Shown: positions 1-10,700 of the stretch, one piece after another
Layout: each line of letters opens with the position of its first letter
Numbering within the stretch: position 1 is the first letter of the stretch
Source: Parachlorella kessleri
Lineage: Eukaryota > Chlorophyta > Trebouxiophyceae > Chlorellales > Chlorellaceae
Assembly (NCBI GenBank): GCA_001598975.1
Contig: BBXU01002250.1
Coordinates: 1 to 61,882 of the forward strand
Length of the DNA: 61,882 bases
Direction: 5' to 3'
Translations under genes and position numbers: made by a program
Notes under the pieces: model-generated
Told to the model about the DNA's origin: nothing
The model's input: the letters and a program-made list of their open reading frames with translations, nothing else
The model's database searches: none

Positions 1-180
1 GGGGGCTTACAGTAACTCATGAGCTAGGTTGCTGGGCGATGCGCTGGAGGGCCTTAATGTAATTGAAGGTGAGCAGGCTGTTAGAGGCCAGCAGTGCAGA
101 CTGGAGCGCCCTGGAGCTTTGCAGGCACACATGCAGGCAGCAGCCACTTGAGTCGAAACCCATGCAGCTGTGCATTGCAG

Positions 181-2621
181 GCAACGAGATCACGAGCCTT
201 GCGTTCTCGCGCGACGGCGCCACGCTTCTGTCGCGGGGGGCGGACGAGACGCTCAAGGTCTGGGACGCCCGCAAGTTCAAGGCGCCCCTGGCCACCTTCA
301 ACGGCCTGCCCAACACCTTCTCCACCACGCAGGTGGGGGTTACTGCTTTGTTTTGAGGGTGGTCTGGAGACCCTCACTGCACACGGCTGTGGCAGTGGAG
401 GGAGTGAGCGGCAGGGAAGGATCGTTCACCCCCGGCCGCCACTCCCGGCCCAGTGTGGCTGACGCTGTGCGGAGGTGTGCATGACGAGCCTGTTACTGAC
501 GAGCCATGCATGTTCTCAATCTTCTTGCCTGCACTACCGTGACCGTGACTGAACTCATGTAATATATCTGTCCAGTGCCTGCTTCACATGCTGCTATGCC
601 CCTCAGGGCCGAGTCTAGGAGCTGACCCCAGGGTCCTCTTACATACATAGAGATGTACACCTTGCTCCTCGGCTGCAGTGCTGCTTCAGCCCCGACGAGG
701 AGCTGGTAGTGACAGGGCTGTCAGCGCCCAAGGGGGGCGCCGGCGGCGGCGGCCTGGCCTTCTTCGACCTCAAGCGCCTGGAGCTGGTGCGGAGGCTGGG
801 CACCAGCAGCAGTGCGGTGGCAGTGCAGGCAAGTGCTGGCCCAGCTGTACAAGCGCCGAGCGTGTGCTGCAGATACTGGTCAGTATGCACACGTTGGTCA
901 GTGTCCAGAGTGAATACTGGCCCACTACTGCCACTGGGACAGCGCATGTGCTACAAGTGCCAGAGCGTAATGCGTTTCCTTGTGATTGCAGCCATGCGTG
1001 ACTACCCAAACTGTTTCCGTACTGCCGCTGCCGCGTCTGGTTGATCGGGTACATGTTGCGGCAGGATGACTGCGCTGTCGTGCAGAAGCACACCCACATC
1101 ACACATCGCCCATTGCACGCTGCGCACGCCCACCCCGCCACCTGCTCGCCACGTGTCTCTGCAGTGGCACCCGGCCATCAACCAGATCCTGGTGGGCTGC
1201 GGCGACCGCAAGGCGGGGGCGGTACACGTGCTGTACGACCCCGCGCTGTCCAAGAGGGGCGTGCTGCTGGCGGCCAGGCGGGCGCCGCGGGCGGCAAATC
1301 CCTTCGACTTCCAGGTGCGTGGGTGGGTGGTGTGCCACAGGGTATCTGCCCTACGGCGGTGCCTGTCGTCGGCCCGCTGCCTGCTGTGCCTGCGCAGGAT
1401 GGCTGGTGCCCTGCTATGTGCGCGGCATGCTTCACATTGTGCCTGTACTGGAGGCAGCAGAGCTCAGCGCGCGTGGGGCTCGGTGCAGGGTTGTCCCACG
1501 CAAGAGGGTGGGCAGGTGTGAAGGCTGGTAATACCACATGGGCTTTTGCTTCTCTCCATGGCCGGCAGGGCTATGATATTGGCCGGCAAGGCCTCGCGGT
1601 TGAGCGAATGACGCCAGCCTGTTGCTGCAGGCCCCGCCCGTGATCTACAACCCCAATGCGCTGCCGCTGTACCGCGACGCCAAGTGGCCGGGCGGGCGCA
1701 AGCGCAAGCAGGAGATGGAGGCGGAGCTCCAGGCGCAGGCGATGAAGACAAGGAAGCCCGATCTTGGCCAGGCTGCGGTGGCAGGTGCGTGGGTGTGTGT
1801 GGGTGTGGTGCAGAGGCAAGCATGGGTGTGTATGGTGGACGTGACAGGGCTGTGTGTTGTAAGGACAAGAAGGAGCCGATGTATGGGGCCAATGCCACCT
1901 CTACTGATGGTGAGGCTATCGCAACTCCGTAGCCAGCAAGGCCCCTGGTGAGGCGAAGGTTGCACATGCGCCGGGTGCTGGGTCAGCACCTTGCCCCCAC
2001 TCGTGGTAGCCAGGAGCGGTTCTGAGGCCGTCTCATGGTGCCAACTCTCTGAGTTATCACCATGGCAACCACTCATGGCTCCAAGGTGCTGGCGCCCTGC
2101 AGGCAAGGGCGCGGGCGGCAAGCTGGGCACCAGCGGCGGCACGCTGCTGACGCAGTACCTGCTGAAGAACCGGGGCGGCCTGCAGGCGCCCCAGGACGAG
2201 GACGTCAGATCGGCCATTTTGCGGCATGCAGGTGGGGCTGGAACCACTCCAATGGAGCAGTGCAGTGCACCGCGTGAGGGTTTACACTGGTGCAGGTGAC
2301 TCAGAGGGACGTGGATTGGATACTGCAGCAGGCGCTGAGTGACATACCTGGTGCACGCTTTCAAGCGTGTGAGCTGGCTGGGTACTTGCAACCTTTGTGA
2401 TGGATGGTTCCCTGCCCCGTGTGGACTTGTATTAGATGGAGGCAGGCTCAGCTCTGTTGTGCACGCCAGCAGACTCCTGATGACCACTGTCTGTGTCTGC
2501 AGGCAAAGAAGACGAGTTCTCCCGCTTCACGGCGGCCTACAAAGCCACACAACCCACGCGGATATATGCCGAGCCGGAGGCAGAGGAAGGGGAAGACGAG
2601 GAGGATGGAGGGGGCCAATAA
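181..2621 (+). CDS. WDR70: WD repeat-containing protein 70 (WDR70), 5'-partial
   Basis: C-terminal part (about 284 codons) of a WDR70/gastrulation-defective-1-type WD40 protein, a nuclear beta-propeller protein linked in other eukaryotes to chromatin and DNA-damage responses. Phase-consistent exons: 181-332, 679-828, 1165-1314, 1631-1784, 2103-2231, 2503-2621. The first visible exon holds a WD blade (AFSRDGATLLSRGADETLKV), the second a further blade (CFSPDEELVVTG), the third WHPAINQILVGCGD. Then comes the family's hallmark tail: a VIYNPNALPLYRD segment, a basic stretch, a GTSGGTLLTQYLLKN segment, and a charged end (PTRIYAEPEAEEGEDEEDGG) before TAA. The start and N-terminal blades lie left of the window. 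The intron after 828 has a GC donor (CAG|GCAAGT) and joins in frame. Positions 1-180 look like intron. Identity is confident from the tail architecture, though no alignment was run. Confidence 0.88.
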
Positions 2622-3058
2622 AGCTGGCAGGGGCAGTCGAGGGAGTGTCACATCTCAATGTCGCAACCCAGGTCTGCTATTGCCATGAGATGCTAGGAGA
2701 CCCCAAGTCTCCTGACTGCAGGCCTGCATGGTTTTGGCCTTGCAGATAAGTGTTGACGTTACAGGTCTGCCTGCTGTTCTTGCCTGGGCCATCTCAAGGC
2801 TACTAGGAGAACTGTTGACGGCTGGGGGGGGGGGGGAGGCTGCAAGCGAGGGATGAGTTTGAACTTGCTGGAATGCCAGGCTTTGAGATCTCTCTTCGAG
2901 TGCAGTGCGAAGGTGTGCTTGCGGTGTGGTGGGGTGCACGCTGGGTGTTCTAAACCTCGAATGGGGGCACTGCTCCACACCCCTATGGTGAAGGTGTCGT
3001 TGTGGGATTAGTTCTTACCAAGTCGTGGGCTACACCTTGACGTGTTCCTTTGGTGGGT

Positions 3059-3063
3059 TGTAA
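3059..3063 (+). terminator. TGTAA polyadenylation signal, WDR70
   Basis: TGTAA, the chlorophyte polyadenylation motif, about 440 bases after the WDR70 stop. It is the first strong candidate on this strand; the function is inferred. Confidence 0.45.
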
Positions 3064-3097
3064 ATACATCCTGTTATCTGTGGCTGTCAGGGACGCT

Positions 3098-3102
3098 TTA
3101 CA
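3098..3102 (-). terminator. TGTAA polyadenylation signal, NDUFA1
   Basis: TTACA on the + strand reads TGTAA on the - strand, about 330 bases after the NDUFA1 stop. It faces the WDR70 signal. Confidence 0.4.
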
Positions 3103-3429
3103 CAAAGGCAGTCACCAAGAAATGTAGGAGTTAGCAGGAGCGAAGTGAGCGTCGGCAATAGTAAACAGCACCGACAAAACTAGTCTTGGGCCAACCCTCT
3201 GGCAAGCTCCCAAACACTACCAGCCTTCGGTACTGAAAAAGTACACAGCTACCTTGCCTGTGCCAGTAAACACAAGCCCACTTCCTATAAAATCAAGGCT
3301 GGCGTAGCTGATGCAGCACAACAACCGCAGGCACCTCTTAATGGAGAACACTAAACAACACATCACACAACAAACAGCAGCTCGAAAAGTGTCACCACGC
3401 ACAGGTTCCACACCAAGGCCGGCCCCAGT

Positions 3430-3648
3430 TTACTGGGCGCTCTGGTACTGCTGAGCTGTCTGATACTCCTTTGCAAGGCGCTCATCCCTGCCCTCGATCA
3501 GCCTGTCCCACTCGTCCACACCGTGCGCCTTTGGCCTGCCATAGAAGGCCTTATGCACAGCCCCTTGCAGCCCGCCCATGCCGGCGACCATGACAGTGAT
3601 GATGGCACAGGGAACGATGGCTTCAATCCAGGAAGGAAACATGGGCAT
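3430..3648 (-). CDS. NDUFA1: NADH:ubiquinone oxidoreductase subunit NDUFA1 (MWFE-like)
   Basis: Single-exon 72-residue protein resembling NDUFA1/MWFE, a small accessory subunit in the membrane arm of mitochondrial complex I. It begins MPMFPSWIEAIVPCAIITVM, one hydrophobic transmembrane segment at about residues 7-28. The conserved part follows: HKAFYGRPKAHGVDEWDRLI, matching the plant MWFE pattern of an HK.Y/F.GRPK motif and a DEWD box, then a charged tail ending EYQTAQQYQSAQ. Length fits the family (about 65-75 residues). I chose the ATG at 3648 because the membrane segment then starts near the N terminus. The frame is open upstream to 3708, but that part looks like 5' leader. An ATG at 3642 is also possible. 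The absence of a presequence is normal for this subunit. Confidence 0.85.
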   Translation of the reverse strand: MPMFPSWIEAIVPCAIITVMVAGMGGLQGAVHKAFYGRPKAHGVDEWDRLIEGRDERLAKEYQTAQQYQSAQ

Positions 3649-4704
3649 GGTGCCGCTCCCACTGGGTCTGGCGGAAGGTTGGTCCGGCCAGCAGAGCGTA
3701 AGCGGCACGGGCTGCCCACCTGTGTAAAACTATGGATCGCTGCCTGTTCTCATAAGCAGGGTTTGAGACTTCTTGCGCGGGAAGACAAGGCGCAAGAAGT
3801 TGCAACTAGTTGGGTCGGGAGAGGTTGCGACATATCGGCAGGCGGAGGTACCCAAACGATTACCCTCAAACTCTGTTAACAGCGCACTTGCAAACACGGT
3901 AGGTAGGAGCAGCAGCCGCTACCGCAGCTAGCACCCAAGTCAAGCAGCCAAGGACAGGAGAAGAGGGGAGTGGGCAGCCGAGTTGGAACACTTGCGAAAG
4001 GGCTGCCAGCAGCAGCAAGTGGGAGGCTGGGTACGTGTTTGTACTTTGTGTGTGCACGTGAGTTTGCACCCAGGCCTGGCTGCCCAAACCTGGCGGTGTC
4101 AGTGTCAGTGTCAGCTACAACAGTGCAGCAGGTGGGGAAGAAGACCCTCAGATCAGCTCTTGGCAAGAGCACTCGCAGAGGCTGGAGCCGTCGTAAGCAC
4201 AGCTCAGTTTTAAGTTCGCCACCGGGCTGCCGGCAGCCAGCAGGCGCAACTCTGCACCGTGGCTATCAGTCCCTAGTCCCAAACAATCGACCTGCCAACC
4301 CCGCATGCAGCCATGCATTGAACTTCCTGTGCTTGCTGTCCACAGGAAGCAGGCCTGTTTGCAGCCGTTGCGGTCCCTCCAGGGATCCTCGGGTACCAAT
4401 ACAGCGCCACGAAGGGCTACTGCTTCTGAGAGTGTACCAGCCGCTGGTCATTATAATGCTACAGTCAAGTAACATGAGATCTGACGCGCGGCTGCCCATG
4501 TCCCAGGGAATAGAACTCGACGAGCAATTTATAGGAATGAACGCAGTACAACCTATGTATTTTGTGACCCTTGCAACGCACTGGCACACCTGCACAAGCC
4601 TGATGTACCCACCCCTGCTGCTGCCTGAAAGCCTAACTAACTCTAGTGCCTGACCTTACTGCCTGCTGGTGTCACCTCACCCTGCATCTGCCTTGCATCC
4701 GTGC
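3649..4704. other. Intergenic region between NDUFA1 and SEN1
   Basis: Contains the upstream region of NDUFA1 and the 3' untranslated region of the SEN1-like helicase, both on the - strand. A + strand frame is open over about 680 bases here, but its translation has no recognisable domain and no ATG-led coding pattern, so it is not called. A short (GTGTCA)n run sits at about 4097-4114. Confidence 0.5.
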
Positions 4705-7700
4705 CTAAGTAACCCTAGCACGCTTGCCAGCAGTGGGCGCTGCTGCTGATGCCATTGCCGTCTCTGCTGCGCTGCGCTTGGCCTGCTGCACCTTGGTTGG
4801 CGGGGGCGCCTCGTCATCGCTGTACAAGTCGTCGCCAGCGTCATGCTCAGCCTGGGGCACAAACTCCATCAAATCCTGCAAGGGACTCAGTGAGGCCAGT
4901 GGATTTGACCCAGGCAAGCCCCATTTCATCCTTACCGTCCACCCTTCAAAATTTTCAACCGTCCTCCTTCGTAATACATGACCTGCCGCCACACATGCGC
5001 AGCAATCACAGGCGGATGTCATGTAATACTTAGGTAACCCACTGGGCTGGCAGACAGCAACTTCATGCTTGTGGCTGAGAGACCAAGCAAATCAGCAAAC
5101 GAGCCGTCCCCGCCCCTGCCATATTCCTGTTCAACAACGTGGCCTACAACTGGTGCCCGCAGTCATGAGACACCACCACATCCATGCCACCAGTGCGGCC
5201 TCCGTCCCATGCCTTCCCACTGCTCAACTGTAGTTTGCCATGGCCCGACTCACCTCTGCCGAGGGGCTCTCCGGCTGCACCTGCCCCTCCGCCACCTTCC
5301 CCGCAAAGTCGCCAAAGGGCTTCTGCACCCGATACATGGAGCCCTGCGGGGCACAGCAGGCACAGCATGGCCCAGCTGTGGCGCCAGTGAAGACAGCTGG
5401 CTCAGTGCGAGGTAGGACGACCGGCGCTGCCTGCAATGTCAGCCGGTTACAGCTTCCAGGGTGGAAGGCACGCATGGGGCAGCTCTAGGTCCTAGGTAGA
5501 TGTGGCTGGATTGTGTGCTGTCAAGCCCCAGTGATGCACGGCATAATGCAGAGCATACAGACTGGCGCTGCCCGGCACACTTGGCCCTGTCGGAAAGTGG
5601 GCAGCGGCTCACCTGCTTCCGTGCGTGGGATATCAGTGCGGCCCACCGCGGGTCCTGCTGCAGTGACTCAGCATTGCCAATCAGCAGTAATGCCGACCTG
5701 CACTTCCACACAGAACTTAGTGCTGGATGCATCCTGGTGGAATGGGTTGTGGCAGTGGCGTGTGACTCAATAGCACGGCAGCCTTCCTCCCCATGTTGAG
5801 AAGCGCAGAATCCAAGTGCCCTACTTGCGTACCTCACGGCATTGGTGACAACCCACAGCAGAAGAAGCACCCAATCTAACGGCAGGGTGGGGCTGACAAC
5901 AGCTATTTCAGACGAGTACATTGGGAAAAAGAGAATGGCAAACCCATATCACAAGGCAAGGCGACGCCTCCAACCCCACACAAAAGTCGAGGGTGAGACT
6001 ACACACTCCTTTGGCCAGACAGACTAAGCAGCCTGGCGCTCACTTGGCACGGGTGAGGCCCACATTGATGCGACGCTCGTCTGCAACAAAGCCGATGGAC
6101 TTGCCCTTGCGGGAGCGCACCGTGGAGAAGATGCAAACGTCCTTTTCGCGACCCTGCAAGGTGTCGGGGCAGGCATGGGGAACAAAGTTACTAGGGGTTC
6201 GCCTCAAGATGATATCCCTGTCAATGGGTGACCCGCCAGGGCTGCTGTGTATGCCCTGTAAACTTAGCATGACAGGACTGTCACCCAATTGTCGGCCAGT
6301 AGCAATCAAAGGACCTGTAGCGGCTGCAGCAGCAGTATTGAGTGCAGAGCTCCAAGAGCCCTTCACGCCTGACGCCAAGTGTGGCCAAATAAGCAGTAAA
6401 CAGAGCTTGTCTTTCCTCCTTGTCCCAAGCAGGCGACTCGGCATCCCGTGGGCGGACTGGCATAATGATTGCCTATGACCACACCAGTGGCTCAAGCCAT
6501 GCCAGCAAATCGTCGTGACAGCGCGCACGGAATATCGCATACCGCGCAACAGCAGACACTCACTGGACAGCAACCCCACCTGGAAGCCATCGATGGTGTT
6601 GATGTCCACCATCTTGGCGCCTTCCGGCCCCAGCGCCTTCTTAAACAGGTCGCGCAGCAGCGTGATCTGCGCACAGGCAAGGGTCACAGGGCGGGTAAGT
6701 GATGCAGCACACCACATCAACCAAAGTTGGCTAGTATAGCAGAGCCCTCATTTCACAGCCATATCAGAGCCGACTTGCTCCCGGGTGCACGCTGCTGCCA
6801 ACGACCACACAGGGGCACTGCATCCCACACCGTCTGGCCTAACAGTAAGCGCAAACTGGACTGCGTGCCACACTGCAAACGGGCCCAGGGCAATATGTAT
6901 AGTTACCAACCAACTCATGGCACTGCTGACCGCACCACCGCCCACTTCTCCCACATTAGGCCCCTTAAAAAACCACCGAGCTCATGTTACTCGCCCTACG
7001 ATGTCATGTTGCACGCCGCAAGCCCCATGTTTGGCTCACAGCAACGCCAAGTTGGCAGCCTTTTCAGGCTCCTGCGCTCTCCACACCGCCCCCAAACACC
7101 CTGTTCTGCCTGGACCCCCTTGAGACCGGGCCAGTCACTACCCACCTGGGCCTTGTAGGGCGAGATGACCCCCACCGAGGGCGTGGTGCGCAGCTCCGGG
7201 TGGCGGTGCACCAGCTCGCGGTACACACCCAGTACAACCTCCGCCTCCTTCACATTCACCAGCGACGACGAACCAGCCGGCACCGACTCCTGCAATATGT
7301 AAAAGCAGCACCCGCTTGCTGCCCATGGCCCAGCTCGCGGGTACCTAGTTTGCAATCTAACTGGAAGCACTGATGGGACATGGGCCCTCTCCCCGCCTGG
7401 AGCAGCCCGGTAGTAAGGCAGCACAGGGACACAAATGGCACGCACCATGCGCTTCCTGTCACTTGCATTTCCATCTTAAATGGCACGCACCATGCGCCAT
7501 GCTGTGCACCCGCATTCCCGCTGGCAAAGGGCGCGCATACAGGTGCACCAACACCTCTGCACAGCCTCAAAGCAAGAGCCGGCCCGCTTGCACGCCATGA
7601 ACAGCACCCACCTTGCCGGGAACGTCGTAGAATGTGAGTGGCTGGAAGGCGGGGCAGGCGTGCCAGGGCCTGGCGGTGACGGTGTCCATGTCGGGGCCGT

Positions 7701-10700
7701 CTTTCAGGCTGCCGCCGTAAAAGTGGAGGGAGGGGAACTCGCGGATGCGCGGGTGCATGCGGTACTGGGTGTCCAGCATCTGCAGGAGTGGTTGAGAGGT
7801 TGTGGGAGGTAGGGGGGAGTGCTTAGAAGAGGGGTCCCGTCATGCAGTCAGACGACTGATGGGTGCACACCCAGGTGGGGTGAAGCTGGATGCATGCGCA
7901 GTTGGTGGACAACTCTGCGAGGCAGGCCCATGGGGAGTCGGCAGGCAGGCCATGCATGGACAGGTGGGTCCAGCCAGCACCGGGCAACCCACGTGGTGCA
8001 CAAAAAGCCCACACGGCTCCTTCACAAATCCTCAGCATTCCATCAGCAGTCCATCAGCAGGGATGCAGCCGCTGCCCTCGGAAAGCCCACACCTCATCAA
8101 CGGTTCACACTGGGTGGCAGCCGCTCGTGTGGGCAGCCGGCTGTCCCCCGCTCTCACCTGCACTGGGTAGCCGGCCGCCTGCAGCCGCTTGAACAATGAG
8201 CTGTCGTAGCCGTACTTGAGCGCCCGCTGGCTCATGACCGTGGCTGGGAGCTGCACCGGGTCCCCCACCAGGTACACCTGCTTGGCCGCGCCGTGTGCCA
8301 GGGGAACCAGCGTGGACGGCTCCACAGCCTGCAGCCAGCCAGCCAAGTCAGCATGCCCTTTGGTGATGGTAACTCATCCTGCTTGCCGTTCGCCAGGGGC
8401 ACCAGCGTGGACGGCTCCACAGCCTGCAGCCAGCCAGGCTAGCCATTTGGGCTTTGCAACCAAAACCTCTCCAAGCTTGCCGCTGGTACGCCTCGCAGTA
8501 CGCTGGGTGTACAGCCTCTGCAACCAGCCAGGCCAGCCAGGGCCGCAGGCCTCTGGTGAGGGTGACTCATGCGGCTATGCCACCAGCACCTTGCAGGCAG
8601 GAGGCGAAACAGGGAGAACCTAAGAGGCACAGGCAGGCCCCATGTCAAACAGAAGATACAAGATGCATCAACTTGCAAATCCCAAGGCAAGCAAGGGTGG
8701 CAGCATCTGCCCGCAACGTCCGAAACTGCCACTGCTGCACGCTTGCCTGGTGGTGTCATCAACCTGAGCCACTCAGCCAACGCAGCATACCCAGCTGAAG
8801 CTACCTGTGTGCAGCACCCACCCACCTGCGCGGCCTCATCAATCACCACCACATCAAACTTGCGTGTGAGGCGCAGGAAGAGGCCCGAGCCCGAGAATCC
8901 CAGCGTGGTGCACACGATGTTGGCCTCCTCCAGGATGGCCATGCGCAGCCGGTCGCGCTCAAAGCGTGTCATGCTGGCCGCCTGCATGGCACAGCATGGC
9001 ACAGCGTGGGGGGGCGGGTGGGCGGTGCGCACCACGGATACTTTCAAGAACAACCGTCTGTGGGCAGTTGCATCTCACTGGGCAGGTGAAGGAGTTGAAT
9101 TACAGGCCGCAGGCCGCTGGCAGCCTGGCCTTTGGTAAAATGGGGCCTCCACCCTCTTGCTAGTATTGTCTTGCACAGGGCACGGCAGCTCATGCGGCTG
9201 CACGCAAGCCAGTATGAACCTCAGAAGGCTAGCAAGCGGGCAGCTGCATGCTGAGGCAGAGACAAGTTCCTGCCGTGCCAGAAGCCACGCAGGGCGCCGA
9301 CACAAGTCCCCCCATGCAGTCAAGCCTCAGCAACGACCAAACCACCCCCGACACCCCACCCTGCAACACCCCCCCCGACGCCGTGCCCACCCCGCAGCCC
9401 ACCTGGGCGGACGCGTCTCCCCCCAGCCGGTGGTCCACCAGCGTGTCCAGCGCCACGCTGTGCACGCTGTGGTGGATGCTCACGCCCACGCGCACCACGT
9501 TGGGCGTGAACACGCGGCCGTCCTGGTCCGTCAGACCAGCCGTGATCAGGCGCAGCACGATCTCATCCAAGGCCGAGTTGGAGGGGGCGCAGACCTGGCA
9601 TGGAGGGAAGGCATAGCAAATCATGCGCAGCGGGCTGCCACCCCTGGAAGGCAGGCGTGCGATTTGAGGTCTCCGGATGCCATTTCTTTCCTAATGTTTG
9701 AGTAGACCGGCACCCGTTTCAAAACCGGCCCCTGATTGAGAGACAGGCAATAGCAGGACCCAGTCAGGCAGTACTGCCTGCTACCATCATTCCAAGCGGG
9801 CGTGGCACATCTCTCTCACCAGGATCCTGGCCTTGGGGCCGGAGCCCTTGCCGATGCGGCGGGGGATGTCGCGCCGCAGCAGCCCAAAGGCATCTGAGGA
9901 ATCCGCCAGCTCAGCGGGCACCACCTCCTCCCTGCATCAGGGCAGAACCGCATGGACACATGGTTATACAGATATCAAGAACTGCACTGGATTGGACACA
10001 CAGGACATGATGATTCATCTAGCTTCTGCTCCTGTCAGCCGCAAGCACGCCCACCAATCATGTATCCAACAACGAAGCTTTGCCATGGCATCGAACCGGC
10101 CATGCGGCCTTTTATCAGCCTTGGATTAGTGTCAGCTGGTGTCACATAAAGTCTACCAGGCCTTGCCACCACCGATGACACAGTCACGACTCTAGTTCAC
10201 TGCACTGCTTGTATTTCGTAGTGCCGCAACTATCAATATAGCCCGCTTCACAGCAAGTGGGTGCCATGGGGGCACCTCCTCACACGGGTATGGGGCACCC
10301 CACCTGGGGTCGGGCCTGCCAGCCAGCCAGGGGCAGTTGGCCATCCACAGTGCATGGCCATTCTGCCTTGCTGCCACGTTCCGGGAGCTCCGCGGGCTGC
10401 CCACAGCTGCCGCTGCTGCTGCAGGCTGGGTGGCTGAGGCAAACGCCCCCCGCGGGGCCGAGTGCATCACAATGGACAGCAGCCCCAGGATGGTCTTGGT
10501 CTTGCCCGTGCCTGCAGAGCGCTGGGTAGCGGTGATACATCATCAGTGCACACCAGGCATAGGTTCCAGGCGGCCAATCAAAGGAATCCTCTTCATGGAG
10601 GTTGGCAGGTCTAGGCTACATTGTACGGCACATGACCGTCCTTAGCCGGCCATACAGCCGGGCTCTCGGTCCCAAAAGGGCAGGCAATACTCCTCCATGA

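Larger units (their letters stand above)
2622..3429. other. Convergent intergenic region WDR70 / NDUFA1
   Basis: Holds the 3' ends of two convergent genes and no gene that I can support. It includes a run of G at about 2823-2835. TGTAA motifs on the two strands lie only about 35 bases apart (3059 on +, 3098 on -), so the two transcripts probably end close to each other. Confidence 0.6.

Noticed and set aside
3970..4653. Open frame of 227 codons on the + strand between NDUFA1 and SEN1
   Set aside because: It opens at GTG, shows low-complexity translation without domain motifs, and overlaps the expected 3' region of SEN1 and 5' region of NDUFA1. Long chance frames are common in this composition.
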